Shown: piece by piece, positions 12,201-25,503 of the stretch
How positions within the stretch are numbered: the stretch's first letter is position 1
Layout: each line of letters begins with the position of its first letter
From: Mastigias papua
Taxonomy: Eukaryota > Cnidaria > Scyphozoa > Rhizostomeae > Mastigiidae
Assembly: GCA_964019165.1 (NCBI GenBank)
Contig: OZ025269.1
Location: 339,501-403,500 of the forward strand
Direction: 5' to 3'
Length of the DNA: 64,000 nt
The notes under the pieces: generated by a model
What the model was told of the DNA's origin: nothing
Seen by the model: only the letters and a program-made list of their open reading frames with translations
Databases searched by the model: none
Translations under genes and position numbers: made by a program

Positions 12201-15200
12201 CTTTGATGGGCAGTTCTGCTCTGTTTTTGCATTGTTATTTCCTCTCATCTAAATTGAGATGCTGTGAACTAATCATCGAACTTGTATATATATAAGGCGT
12301 TTGCAAAAAGGAGAGATTCAACTGATGTAAAACTGTAATCTTATTGCAGTTAACTCAGCATAGGCAAATCACTTATTCCTGCATAGTTGGTAGTCTTTTC
12401 AAAAAATTCTAACATGTTTTACTATCATCAATGTGCTAGTGATATAGAGAGAATGGATAAAAAAGTCGCAAAAATTTATTTTAATCTCGACGAGACTACT
12501 GAATTGTCCATTAGAGAATGACTACATATCAGCCGAACAACGATAAATTCAACAACTTCAATTATGAATGTAACAAAATAACATATTAATGCATTTATCA
12601 CTATCATTTATTAGCAATTTATCAAACGATGTAAACATATCTAAATACAAATGATACGAAACCCACCTTGCTTCAATGCTTGTTGGTTTTAATCCGATGG
12701 CAGCCTCCAATCGCTCAGTGGCGTCTTTATACTTTTGTTTCAGTAGCAACAATCTTCCTATATGTATATGATATAGTGAATTAGATGGATCGCAAGTAGA
12801 TGCATCCAAAAACTTTAAAAATGCTCTTTCTAAGATTTCATCAACTGCTTCAGGATATGGCTTATTTGTTTTTTCCAATGATTGCTTTGATTTCCACGAG
12901 TATAAGTTTTGCAAATAGTCAGCCTTCGCTGATTGCTGTTCAAGTAGTAAATGACGATATTCTTCGTCTAATGCTTTCAGTATTTGCGACAATTCTGCAT
13001 TTTCATCCACACCCCTTGCTTTACATATTGCTCTGATTTCAATGTCCATCAAATCCTCGCCTAAGAAGTCATCTTCTTCTTTCTCAGGCTCCTACAGGAA
13101 AGAACAAAGACGGTTCACTGACTCACAAAGTTGGGGACTGAAGGTTGCAAAGCCACTTATCTTATCACCTACCTTAAAATTGAAAGACAAAATGACTTTC
13201 GGTAAGTTGCATCATCGTTGTGATATCTGCGATGAAGTTGTTTGCATTCCTTTCACAATTCCTATAAATATCAAGATTGACATCTCTATTTGCCTACCAA
13301 ATCTATATATAGCATGACTTACTGTTTTTTTATCTCCCCAAATATCTTGGGCGTAAAACATCTCTTCTAACACAGTTCCAAGTCTGAAATGATTCAAAGC
13401 GTCACGTGGCTTCATCTTTATCATCCCAGCATACTTTGTAGCGACTAAATCAAGTTTCATAATATCATCTATAAAAATAATATTAATTAGTAAGCTTTGG
13501 AATCGTTTTTGAGTAAAGACATTCTGGGATAGGGACATATTGCAATTTTTACAAGTTAAAACATTAGAAAGAAGTGAAATTAATCTTTGTGCATTTGTTA
13601 TGAATCAAAATAAACAAATTACAAGGAAAATAGAGGAGAATTCAGCAGAATAGCCTATGAACCTCAAATCTTTCTGAAACAATAAGACTAGCCTTTCAAA
13701 ATTGGTATTCATCCAGACCATTACATTGATGAAATATAATATATTTACAGTGTATCATGTGTACCAATACATTCCATCAGCATAATCAGTTAATTATACA
13801 TCCAACCTGGGACACTTATATGGACAGGGGCAGTTACTCCACAGGTGCACTTATTAAACTAGCTCAGTAAATACAAGAGAAACAAAAATTTTCTATGACG
13901 ATGTGCTTTTTTCTTAAGTGTTAGATATACCAAGAAACAAAATACTATACAATATAACATCAATTTTGTCTTTGTTATTATCTAGGTCAATAAGCATTCT
14001 CACTGTGACTTGAGCTTTGATGATTCTAAATTTTTGGAATCAGTGGTAAAGTGACATGGTCACAGGAAAATACTTAGTTATTTATGCTAGATTCGACTGA
14101 GTGCCCTGATGTGATTATCAGTTGCTTAGCAGCATGTTTAATTGACAAGGGCACTTAATGCCAAATTTTGCTCTTACCCCAGGTTTCTTAATTGAGCAGG
14201 GGGCTATTCAGCACTGGGTGGTAATTTGGTCACTTATGCTATTGCTTATATCTATATATTATTCATGTATTTGTTTATATATATTTTTAATAGCATATAC
14301 TCTGCCTTGTAACTATGAGTGATAAAACCAAATACACAAACCCTTTTGGTTAACCTCAATGTCACTTGTAATGTCTACTGTGTCCATGTTGCATTTCTGT
14401 TGAAGAGCCTTTTCCCAATCATGCAATTCAACAACATGATTAAACCCTGTATTAGTTCTTTTTGCTGGACAGTACAACTCCTTATGTGTAGATAAATCTT
14501 CATTGCAAACTGATCTACTGCAAACATCACAAACAGCTATGGAGATCTAGAGTAAGGGCAATTTGTTGCTAGGTTAAAATGATAAATCTGTTAATTTGGG
14601 GCACATTGTGAGTTAATCATGCTACAGTGTGCTATGCTAGAACTAATGTGTTGTCAAAGATAAGTCTGTGTAGCTGAAGCAATGAAATCTCTTTAGTCTC
14701 TTAATTGTCAATATGAGCGTGTTGGATTGAGTTTTTCAAATATTTCAGCAAGTAACATTGATTTTGCTTTGATCCAGGGTGGCCCCAGGGGAGGGCTATG
14801 GGGATAACAGCCCCCCACCAGAGCATGCAAGCCCCTTATCAGTAGGTGATGAACTCTGTTCTCTTAACTATTTTACCTTTTCTAGTGTCCTGCAAGCAGT
14901 ATCCTTATCCCAACATCAGAAGAGTTAGCCCCCTGTCAGAAAATTCCTGATGCCACCCTATGCATAAAGTAATAGGAACAGAACCAGTAGAAACAGATAG
15001 TATCAAGACATGAATGGGTGAAAAACCTTTTTAAGTTTGTCTGCAAGATTTTGTGTTGTTACACGCTCATGTTGTTGGTCCAGTAGTGGTTTAAACTCAC
15101 AGGAACTCATGTGGTTACCCATATTTGACAATTTCATGCTCACTTCACATCCATTGCTCTTATAACAGCAGAAAACAATGATACTGGACAGCTCTGAATC

Positions 15201-16442
15201 AATGTCTTTCTCGACTAGCATAAAGTCAGATGACAGTGGAACATCAGTGAATGGGTCAATTTTTCTTGTCCGTGTGATCATATCCATACATGCCCTACAT
15301 GAAGTCATTTTCTCAGACTTCGAGGTGTCCTCTCGTTTAAATGAAACAGCACAATGGATTTCTCCAAGGCAGATAGAGCAGTGAAATGCTTTGTAGTAAC
15401 TTACAGGAGTCACCAATCTCAAAATTCTATCTTTGATGAAGTTCATTTGATATCTTTTGCAAGACATCTTGTTAGGTGACACTGTCTCTATGACTTTGCA
15501 TGTTCCTCCATAGTTCAAAGACACCTCTACACATTCATCTGCACCTATAATCTCTTTGTCCCTTGCTTCCAGCAATACCTTTACTGTTTCCAAGTACCAT
15601 GGCAAATTCACATCATATTCAAGCACATTTTGGTTGAAATTTGGTGTCAAAGTGCCACATGGTACCTTTATGCCTGACAGTGATGCATCTGAAGCTGATA
15701 TAACCACCACATTTATTGTGTATTGTTTTTCTGTGCCATCCTCTGCAGTCACTTCAATAATCACTTTTTTTGTCTCTCCTTCATGCAAAGGTATCTGCCT
15801 TGTAGTGCCATACCCCTGTAAGATTAAGAATTGATTTGAAGAAACCAGCTGTCAAAATCATGCTCAAATCAGTTGAATTGCAGTAGAACTTTAAAATGTC
15901 CAAATAAGAATTACAACAAAAACTAATGCGTAAAAATGCATGATATTATTTTATATCTCTTTAATAATAGCTTACTTCTGTGAAAAGTTCTAGTGCTGCT
16001 TAAGTTATTATCTAGCCACAAAAGCACAAGTGCAAATTGGACAGAGCTTAGCAGGTTTAATTTGATAGCAAGGAAAAAGGCTACACTATCATCTGTCAGA
16101 AAGTGAACATGTTTATTAGACAAACAGGCCAGTTTTGTTTATTAGAATTTCACTTTCTGAGCGAACACTATACATAGAATGGAAAAACAGTATGAAAAGA
16201 TCTAATTTTAAGCACTTCCTTTGAGCCAAAGATGCACAGCTAATCTACAGACGACACAAAAAATTGCAAAAGCCACTAACCACAATTGTCCATGATGAAC
16301 TAGTGTCTCTTGTAACAGGAGTGATGGTTATTTGCTTTGTTGAACTTCCAAGGATTACATCATATTCTGTGATGTTGCGATTAAAAGTAGGGCTCAATGA
16401 CCCTGGTTTTATGTTAAGCCTCTCTAAATCAGCATCATTCAT
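9219..16442 (-). CDS. Multidomain protein: cadherin-like beta-sandwich x2, RING/TRAF-type zinc fingers, TPR
   Basis: Ten exons join in phase: 16442-16281, 15815-15027, 14546-14342, 13468-13323, 13091-12667, 12072-11813, 11572-11325, 11137-10765, 10275-10147, 9895-9219 (TAA), giving about 1137 residues. The start ATG 16442 has A at -3 and an in-frame TAA two codons upstream. Residues 1-95 form one cadherin-like beta-sandwich domain (LSPTFNRNITEYDV, VTAEDGTEKQYTI) and 96-150 begin a second (LTPNFNQNVLEYDVNLP). A RING-like block has CSIC at 200-203 and CRAC at 227-230. A TRAF-type finger spans 269-293 (NGCEVSMKLSNMGNHMSSC). Exon 3 adds CDVCSRSVCNEDLSTHKELYC. TPR-like helices occur near residues 522-590, 746-775 and 955-1030, separated by a Lys/Ser-rich linker. 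A scaffold or ubiquitin-ligase-like role is only inference. The donor of exon 2 (AAG then GTTTTT) is weak; reading through it gives a stop after eight codons. Confidence 0.8.
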
Positions 16443-18220
16443 GATTTAGCTCTCAAATGGCACTAAAAGGGATAAGAGACACAGTGAACAATAAAAACGT
16501 AACAACAAGGCTTAGATCATATACAGTATATTTTATGTTCAATGGAGGATAAGCAAACAGAAAATAAAAAAGGAAATAATAACAGACTGAAAACAACTTA
16601 CATAGCATTTATACATAGAAGGTTTATGTACTGAAAGCACTTTGTATATTACCCTGCCGGCGTATACTGTCAACATTCACTTAATGTTTAATGTTTATGG
16701 GCTATCATTGAGAAAACCTAAACATGGGGTTATTGCTATGCAAACTTGTTTAAGTTGACATAGCAGTGGTCGTACGCTTTATTGGATAAATGGGAAGTGC
16801 CTAAGTTAAAATATTACATAAGTTATTTTAGGGACTGCTCATTATTTATGTCTTAGGTTGGGGCTGGAGAGAAATAGGTTGGGTAAATGATTTTTCGAGC
16901 AGCATTAAGGTTAGGTATATTATATTTTGTCTCTCAAAAGGTTGGGTGAATAAAATGTATTCAGAAAATTATTCAGAAATAGCTCTATATTGGTTGGATA
17001 ACTGTTATTTTTATAGTGGACAAGGTTGGATAGCAAAAAAATTACCCAAATAAAAGTTTCTCTTAAGTCCCAATCTGAGGCATAAATAATGATGAACGGG
17101 GTGTCTTACAAGCCTGGTACCCCTCGTAAGTCTATCGTTCTTAGCAGTGGTCTTATCTGATTTTACGTTACATTACATAAGGAGAAAAAGTAATTTACCT
17201 TGTCCGTACGGGAACATCGGCACTTGTTTTATTCATATCAAACTACTTTCTCCATTTGGGATGTTCAGGGCATTATGTGTCATTCCGCTCATTTCGACGT
17301 ATATACCTTGGTAGTGTATAAGTTAGCAATTGTTGCTAAGCGACAGAACTAAAATGGGGCGATTATTCATATCCTGGCAGTTTTCGGGTCTAATGAGTAC
17401 ACATTGCTTAGAAGTAAAAACCTTATTGCACGGAGTTAAAGCGATACAGCACATAGAATGAAGAAAGTCTATGTGGACCAAATTAATAAGAATTTGCTAA
17501 ACAACAGTATTCCTTGAATATTACGTGATATTTCTGATGTGTATTGCTTCTTTGTCACCTCTACGTGGGGATTTTCTTTTGTTGAAGTGTTCATTTAAGT
17601 TGTACCACGGATAAGTAAGACTTTCGTATAGTCATACCGATTCTATATGTGCCCTCGGCCAAAATACCCGGCTTTGCTTGGGCTGCATATTAAATTCTTT
17701 CCGAAATGCAGCTTTTACTGTTCGCGGGCTGAAAATTTTGTTGGAAATGAAGTTTTTATAAAAGTTTGTCGGAGTCGAATGCGTGAGTGTTCTGTTTTGA
17801 TTGAGTTGTTCTATTTAGGCGTTTTATTGTTTGACATGTCCTCGATTGGCACAGGAAAGCATCAGTTGCAGACGCGAAAAATATCAAAAAGTATGAAATA
17901 TTTAAAAGAGAGTTAACAAAGAAGAAACGTGTGCTGCAGTATCACGGAAACGGGGATTTCCAAAACAGGCGTTGGCTGGATGGATTTAAAACATCTACGA
18001 TTTATGATGAAATAGAGAAAAACAACAACAATTCTACAGGCTGTTGAAACATATGTTAACTTTTCCATGTTCACAGACAGTGGAGAAATAGGAGCAATCT
18101 CTTTGAAGGCGTCCTCCTTCATTGAAATGGAGCTTAATCGCTCCCTGAAACAGATCAAAATTGCAAATCTTTTTGTCAAAAAACAGTGGAAAATATAGTT
18201 ATATTTAAATCCTTAGTATG
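16443..18220. other. 5' flank of the TPR gene; no gene seen
   Basis: Upstream of the minus-strand start at 16442. It should hold that gene's promoter and any non-coding first exon. I see no TATA-like element I would trust. The short frames at 17647-18179 show no family features. Confidence 0.4.
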
Positions 18221-18228
18221 GTCTATGG

Positions 18229-18506
18229 CAGACCAGACCTGGGCAATGCACGGCCCGCGAACCACATACGGCCCATTGATTTACTCTGACTGGCCCTTGA
18301 ATGGTTGCATACAAAATAAACATATTTCGAAAATTCATGTTTAGCACTTACTAGAGCCATATTGCCTTTACTTTGAAGTTACTTTTTACTTGCGTTCTTA
18401 AAAAGTGCAAATACTATTGTTTGGAAATTCAGTCATTTTGGTCTGGCCTTTCTCAGTATTGTTGCTTCTAATATGGCCCTTTGGAAAAAATAATTGCCAG
18501 CCCCTG
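18229..18506. mobile_element. Short non-autonomous hAT-type element
   Basis: The element is 278 bp. Flanking 8-bp target duplications are GTCTATGG (18221-18228) and GTCTATAG (18507-18514), one mismatch apart. The left end begins CAGACC and carries CACGGCCCGC; the right end finishes CCAGCCCCTG. CAG/CTG ends, 8-bp duplications and GGCCC-rich termini are typical of hAT elements. It has no transposase, so it would need an enzyme made elsewhere. Confidence 0.7.
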
Positions 18507-18514
18507 GTCTATAG

Positions 18515-21500
18515 GAATGCGATTGTGTATTTTATTTGTATCAAAACTTTGAAGATGACTAAGAACGAACTTGATAAGTCAGCTTTACCGTACTTTTTCA
18601 CAAAAATCCGACTTAGTAGGAGATTCGGTTAACTCGGACATTCGTTAGCTCGGACCAACTTCCAAACATGTCCCTTGAGAGCATCGAACGGGATTCTAAT
18701 ATACCTCTCAAGGCTTGATGGACAAGCATAGCAACAGCCAATTGGCTAATACCATTCCGGTAGTCGATTCAACTTTGCTCAAAGTTCGCACAACCAATCA
18801 GAAATTAGGTTAGCAACTCTTGGAATCATCCATTAGCACCGCTAGTAAAAGCTGGGCTGGACTTTGCATCCACAAGACTCCGAAAAAGAATGATTCAAAT
18901 TACAACTGAATGCAGTTTGGTTCACTTCCCTAAAGCTCGAATGTACCGTTGAAAGGTGTTGATTTGCTGACGAACGAGAAGAGAATCAATAGTATCTTTT
19001 AAGGAGGAAACAACATGAACGATAAGTTACGATAGAATTGCATTGTTATTATTACTTTATTACAGTTTGATAATACTCCAAAAAGCTACATGATTAAAAA
19101 GATAACTGCCATCGTAATCAAAGCGTCTTAATACATCTTCTGCAGACGTAACACAGAGTGGTCAAGTCCTGTGCTCCTGTCTTATTGACATGTATTGTGT
19201 TCACTGCACTGTTTTTATTCTTATTGTTCTGTTATTATAGTGCATTTAAACCAAGCAGTCAGTTGTAAGCTTCCTATTGTTTAGCGAGGTTTACAACTGT
19301 ATATAACAAATATTTTCAAAGATAAGGAGTTTCCATTATTACCTATTATCAAGTGATTACAGTGTTCATTGGTTCTGATACCATTATGTCAATAAAAGTG
19401 CATTCAAGGATAGTTATCGTGAACCAATCTGTAGCATTCCTTTGGCTTGATAAAGTTGACCGGGTAACTTTTTGTTGCTCAATATTGCTTGTATTGAGAT
19501 TCAATAGCGAGGCCGGACTCTTGTAGAGATCCCATATATCTTAGATGCTATGTTAAATGATAAAAGGAATAAATAAATGATAAAATGAGTAAATAAAGTA
19601 ATACTGGTCATTAATTTTGTTTGACTCTCCGACATAGGTCAATAGACTGGAGGTATCAAAGTACTGAAAACGAGTTTGTTGTTATTCTCATGAATGAGTG
19701 AATGAGTGAATGAGCAAGGGAATGAATGAAGAGGATAACAATAAAAACACATGAAGACAGCGTATGATAAGAAGAATCAAAAGAAGCCATGCTTGCTAAG
19801 ATTACATGTCTGGAATGTGAACGTTTCTGATTTGGATACAATGATTCTTTTCAAATTGTTTCTGAAATCTAATTACCTGTGGTGAGACTTAGCTTCAAAA
19901 TGCGACGTACGGAAACCATGGCTAGCAAATAAAAAACCCGTCAGTTAGTATATATTTTCGGCCTTGGTGTCGTAACAAGGCCTTTCAAGGGATTTGAAAC
20001 GACAATGTAACAAACTCTGGTAACAATAATATCAAGCATTGTCAATCGATAGATATAGAGTTAATCATTATCATTTACACCATGCTCGTTTGTGCTATTT
20101 GTGAAATTGTTGGCGTTTCGCGGCAGCCTCTTTGAGATGACATTTGCATTTGACCTTGCAATAGTAGCTTGAACACATTTTAGACTCCATTCGCCGAATC
20201 CTGACTGAATAGTCAGGGAGCCGTTATCACTCCGATCTATTCGTTGACGTCGCTGTTTACACGTTCAAAGTTGGCATGCTATTAGGCTCCTGTAATATGG
20301 TATATCAGACTTCTTTAGGAAACATTTAAAACGTTAAAATGTATCGTTTTTGTGTCAAATCTGCGATATTGTTGTCACCATATAACAAATATCTTTACTA
20401 CCTGGTTCTGTTCTATAGACATTCAGCCTTTGTTTCAGAACAGATTGGTACATCATCCGAAATGAAGAGGATGGATTTTGTTAATCGTAGAGCTCCGCAA
20501 TAATTAACTATACTTATCTTAAAAAAACCACATAAGTACCTACAGCTTTTAGAACAAATAAGTTGATGGTAGATTCCCTGAGGTGGATAAAACCTAGTAC
20601 CACAGATTCTTTATGTTGACAGGGGATCTGAGACCTGGAATACTTTTCGAACTAAAGTTGGTGCCCTTTTGAAGGAGGTTTTCCTTCCTGAAAGTTCAAG
20701 ATGAATTGGATTAAGAGTGACAGAATGTCTATCGCATATAATATGACGTCGATTTTGTGCTTATCAAACAGGGTTAACCAAAGAATTATGGGATATAGAT
20801 AATTATGGTAAATTGTGGAGAGTTTTTGATTTGAATTATCAATCATTATGGATTTCACTTTTAAAAGCAAGTTGTACTATAAAATGGATGATAGGCTAGT
20901 TATAATGATAATTCGAACTGATAGTGGCCCAAGATTGGATCGAAACGTAGTGGAATTGTTTATGGTAGTGTCACATACACGGAACCGCAATGGAACTTGT
21001 CTTCATAACGGAATTGTCATTACAGTACTGGGAAAATTTTACATTACCCTTTTGTCGTCGTACTCGCCTTTAAAATGGATAGTGCAATCTATATAAACCA
21101 AAGAATGATCTGTGAAGGACACAATATGTTGATCAAATGAATGACTCTGATGAAGATCCTTATGGTTGTAGTGATGATCAAGAGTGTGGTGACCCACATA
21201 GACTCGGGAAGTATGGCAATAACATATGCTTACTTTCAGTGTTTGATCGTCAAGTGAATGTTGTTTATGCTTATATGAATCAAGGACCACCCCTCAGCAT
21301 AGTAGCCACAAGATAATGTTCAATTCAAGATTTTCCTTTAAAAAATTTCTAACGTGACCTTGGAATTGCTATAGCCTTCTTGTTGACTGTTGAAACAGTT
21401 GCTGTTATATCAACTGCCTGATCATATCACCATAATATTGTTTAAAAACAAAAGAGCTGTTCTGCTAAGTTGACCTATGCACATTAGCTCCACGTTGTCC

Positions 21501-23880
21501 AGATATCAATCATGATGTCAACCAGTAATCGCCATGGTGTTAGGGACATCTTAATCAGAAACAGCCCTTTAGCAGCATGGTGCAAAACATGGTTTCTCCA
21601 TATATGTGACCCATAGCAACCAATAAAAGTCTCGTTTATCGTACCAGAAATCACAGATGTAAAAATATAACTCTAACGTGGTTTAATTGTATTCTTGATA
21701 GGCCATGCGAGATATAAAACGATTTGCCATATATTCTTAACTTAGAACACGCCTTAATAACAACAGTAGTTAGTAATATAGATTATCGCCATAAAATAGC
21801 AGCTGTAGGTTTATATAAGATAATTTATTCAAAATTAAGGCACCAGAAGATTATTTAAGATTCAATAAATTTTGATGTTGATATTTCTGGCTGCTATAGA
21901 GACTTGTGTCTCTTGTAACTGCACGGCATAGGATGCCTATTATGAAAGGCTCACGTAAACAACCTTCTTTTTTGTCTGGAAATTTCCGGAAATCAATTAA
22001 TCTAATCCAGTAAGTAAATATGATTTGATGTCTTTACTAACCGTCTCATGCAAAATTTCGATTCTGTTGTTGAGAGCAGCCATGATACCGACCGTGATCA
22101 CTAGATTTTGTAATTGCATTCAGCTGTCTCTTTCAATGACGCATGGTGATTGAAGTTTGAAATCTCCCGCTAAGCTCATTTGACCAATAGGAAACAGCTT
22201 TGCTTGTTTGAGCAGCAGCCAAATCATGCATACTCAAATCATATTGCTCTATTAGAAGGACTTTCGCTTTTAGCAGTCGGTACTGTTCGTTTATCTTGTT
22301 TGCTGATAATTTCAAGCCTTTGTGGTAAAAAGGCATCTCCCTATTAATATATAAATCCCATTTAGTTAACTTCTTGCCACATTATTACATTAAACACTTT
22401 TAACAGCAGGGTTGTTTTGGGTAAACTACAATATGTGGTACTATTCATTGCAATTTAACTTTTCAGCAAAATATGCATTTGACAACTGATGCTGTGAAAC
22501 TTACTGAAAACTCATGAAACTATTACAACTGTTTTCAATAACATTATCATGTAGGTCAAAATGCTGAAAACGAACATGCATTTTTAGTTATCAATTCATG
22601 CAAACGGCAAGTTACCATGATGTAAAAATGAACCTGCTATTGTTCCAGTGCGATTCCTTAGTTTTGATAGAAAGTGCTGCTAAATAGTTTTCATATAACC
22701 AGAAGAAGAAAGAATTCCACCATGTGATCATTGGCTAATGTGAGCAAAGACATCAATATTTCAAAGTAGATCAAAGATCCATGATCAAATATCTGTCGGA
22801 AGTGCCTATGACTATCTTAATTTTACAAGCTCTATAAATATCATAACCATTACATGTTCTATATTACAACATGACTTGTAATCTCCGTCAAATCTTCTCT
22901 TGTCTAGTCTGTATTTTGAATATCCCAGTAGAGCATCTTTTGATGCTTAAAATCCATCGAATTTATACGAATTTCAACATAAAATCCCTTGACTTAAGTC
23001 GCAACGAGTCGTAAATTAGAAAGTTGGGCCATTTCGTAAATCTCTTAGTTGCATCTAAGTAATAATATTAACCTGATTTTCGATTGAATCCAGAAAGGTT
23101 CGTGATGCAAATTGGTTTGTACAGATTAAATTACGTCACGCATGTTGCAGTGCTTGACCTTATAACATCATGTCTAGTGGCGTATTTCCAAGTAACAAGA
23201 CCGTGTTATTTTATGTATTGGTTTTGTAAGCGCGTGCCACAAGCAGGCTGACAACAATGGACATATCTATATTTAGCTTACTGATATGACATTTTATTAT
23301 TTCAACTGACATTTGGACTCTAAAGGGCCTTTGAAGCAAGACAATCTTTTTATTAAGAATATATGAGGAATGCTCTTCCAATTCAGATTAATATACTTTA
23401 CCAAAACAAGGAAAGTGCCTTCAAAAAGTGTGTTTTGTATAGTTTAGTTACTGAAATGGAGGCTATTTGCTTTTGAAGGTGAATCCTGAAAATCATACAT
23501 TGTTATGTAAAGTGGCAAGCTCAGATTTTTGTCGTCATTTCAAATTGTGTATGAAGACTGTCAATGAGCTCTATGTGAGCCAGAAAACTGACATTTTGTA
23601 TAAAAGCAACTTTGATCACATTAAAGAATTAATTGACCAGTCTGTTGTGATCTTTTACCTTTATCTTCGACGATCATACGAATAATTGTCCTTTAGATAT
23701 AGAGTCATTAATTTTGTATTTAATTGGGATAATATATGAGAAATGATTGAAGTTTAGAAAATATGAACCCTGAATCTCAGAACAGTAAGTCAGATTTGAG
23801 TCTCTGATCTACACGCTAGAATTTATCATCAGTAACTAAAAGCAATCTGCTACCAGATCAGAGAGTTTTATTGTATTGCA
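18515..23880. other. Gene-poor stretch
   Basis: About 5.4 kb without a gene I can support. There is a short GAATGA/GAATGAGT simple repeat near 19690-19730. On the minus strand, 22336-22133 encodes 67 residues with protein-like composition (INEQYRLLKAKVLLIEQYDL) after a possible acceptor. I found no partner exon or family match, so it is left uncalled. Confidence 0.4.
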
Positions 23881-23890
23881 TTCTGCTTTT

Positions 23891-24642
23891 ATTATATTAT
23901 ATTGTGTTGTTTTGCAATGTATTACATTATATTAAATTATATTATATTATATTATGTTATATTATATTATATTATATTATATTACGTTATATTATATTAT
24001 ATTATATTATATTACGTTATATTATATTAAGTTATAGTATAGTATAATATAGTATAGTATAGTATAGTATATCATAGTATAGTATAGTATAGTATAGTAT
24101 AGTACAGTATAGTATAGTATAGTATAGTAGAGTATAGTATAGTATAGTATAGTATAGTATAGTAAAGTATAGTATAGTATAGTATAGTATAGTATAGTAT
24201 AGTATAGTATAGTATAGTATAGTATAGTATAGTACTGTATAGTATAGTATAGTATAGTATAGTATAGTATAGTATAGTATAGTATAGTATAGTATAGTAT
24301 AGTATAGTATAGTATAGTATAGTATAGTATAGTATAGTATAGTATAGTATAGTATAGTATAGTATAGTATAGTATAGTATAGTATAGTATAGTATAGTAT
24401 AGTATAGTATAGTATAGTATAGTATAGTATAGTATAGTATAGTATAGTATAGTATAGTATAGTATAGTATAGTATAGTATAGTATAGTATAGTATAGTAT
24501 AGTATAGTATAGTATAGTATAGTATAGTATAGTATAGTATAGTATAATATAGTATAGTATAGTATAGTATAGTATAGTATAGTATAGTATAGTATAGTAT
24601 AGTATAGTATAGTATAGTATAGTATAGTATAGTATAGTATAG
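23891..24642. repeat. 5-bp satellite: ATATT units passing into AGTAT units
   Basis: From about 23891 to 24030 the unit is ATATT with occasional variants such as ACGTT. From about 24031 to 24642 it is AGTAT, nearly perfect for about 600 bp with rare single changes. Both blocks have the same 5-bp period, and the units differ by one base. The long frames that read YYTIL repeats on the minus strand follow from the absence of stops in the unit and are not genes. Confidence 0.95.
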
Positions 24643-25429
24643 TGGCATAGGCTATTGCGTGTTGCGTTATTAGCGTGTTCCAAAACAAACTAAACATTAT
24701 GAGATCATTTAATACATTGAATGACTCAGCTTCAGATAAGATCAAGTCCACTTGATGCAGCATGACGCGTTTGTTTCACAATACAACTTCCATATGACTA
24801 AAATTCCTCCTTATGACAAGCAGATTTCATCATAGGTATCGTTCAGTGCTATTGTTCATGTCTGCTATATCATCCCTAAAAGAAGAAGATACGAAATGAA
24901 AATGTTCTCTTCACACATGGTCTAATCCATAAGTTTATTACCACGAATTTTCTCACAGTCAACGTCATAGGATGCTTTAAGCAATTTCTAATAGTGGAGA
25001 AATTTTTCAAAAGGGCCTCAAAGATAGGGAGAAACTGTGTGACCACGCCCGGTAGACACATTGAAAACAAAATTTTCACATTTACGATGACCGAATCATG
25101 CTATTCTTAGTCGTGTCTCCAGAACAATCCCAAAAAGTACCATTCTTTCATTGAAAAAGTCTTTGAATGGGCCCAAACAACTCAGAAAACTCTTTGATTT
25201 TACTGACCACCACTGGGGAAAGCATGAGGCCTACTGGGAACTTTTCTCCTGTACATGTCCATCCTAATCAACTTATGAAACAGGAGTCTTAGATAAGAAG
25301 CATCTTGAACACTACTATTACTAAACATGTGACACTACGATGGAGGTATCATGGCCCCCTTGTACAAATTGGTGAAGACAGGGGCAGTGCGAGCAAATGA
25401 CTTACCCCTAGGCAACGATTTGAAAGTGT

Positions 25430-25503
25430 GACCTGATAGCTCAGTTCGGTAGAGCACTCGAAGTACAAAATCAGAGGTCATGAGTTCGAATCCCACTCGG
25501 ATC
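25430..25503 (+). pseudogene. tRNA-like relic or tRNA-derived SINE head
   Basis: A perfect A box (TAGCTCAGTTCGGTAG) forms a D arm, and a B box (GTTCGAATCCC) follows at the normal distance. The ends pair over six of seven positions (GACCTGA with TCGGATC). The anticodon stem does not pair and the T stem has a mismatch, so it is unlikely to be a working tRNA. No poly(A) tail or second copy shows whether it came by retroposition. Confidence 0.6.

Noticed and set aside
15027..15815. RAG1-like identity for the RING-like plus zinc-finger block
   Set aside because: The order resembles the RAG1 RING region, but the same RING plus TRAF-type finger order is common in ubiquitin ligases and no RAG1 core follows.
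24022..24763. Three overlapping minus-strand open frames of 203-243 codons reading YYTIL repeats
   Set aside because: They are translations of the 5-bp AGTAT satellite, which has no stop in any minus frame; the period of five residues is just 15 nt.
25430..25503. A working tRNA gene
   Set aside because: A and B boxes are good, but the anticodon stem does not pair and the T stem has a mismatch.
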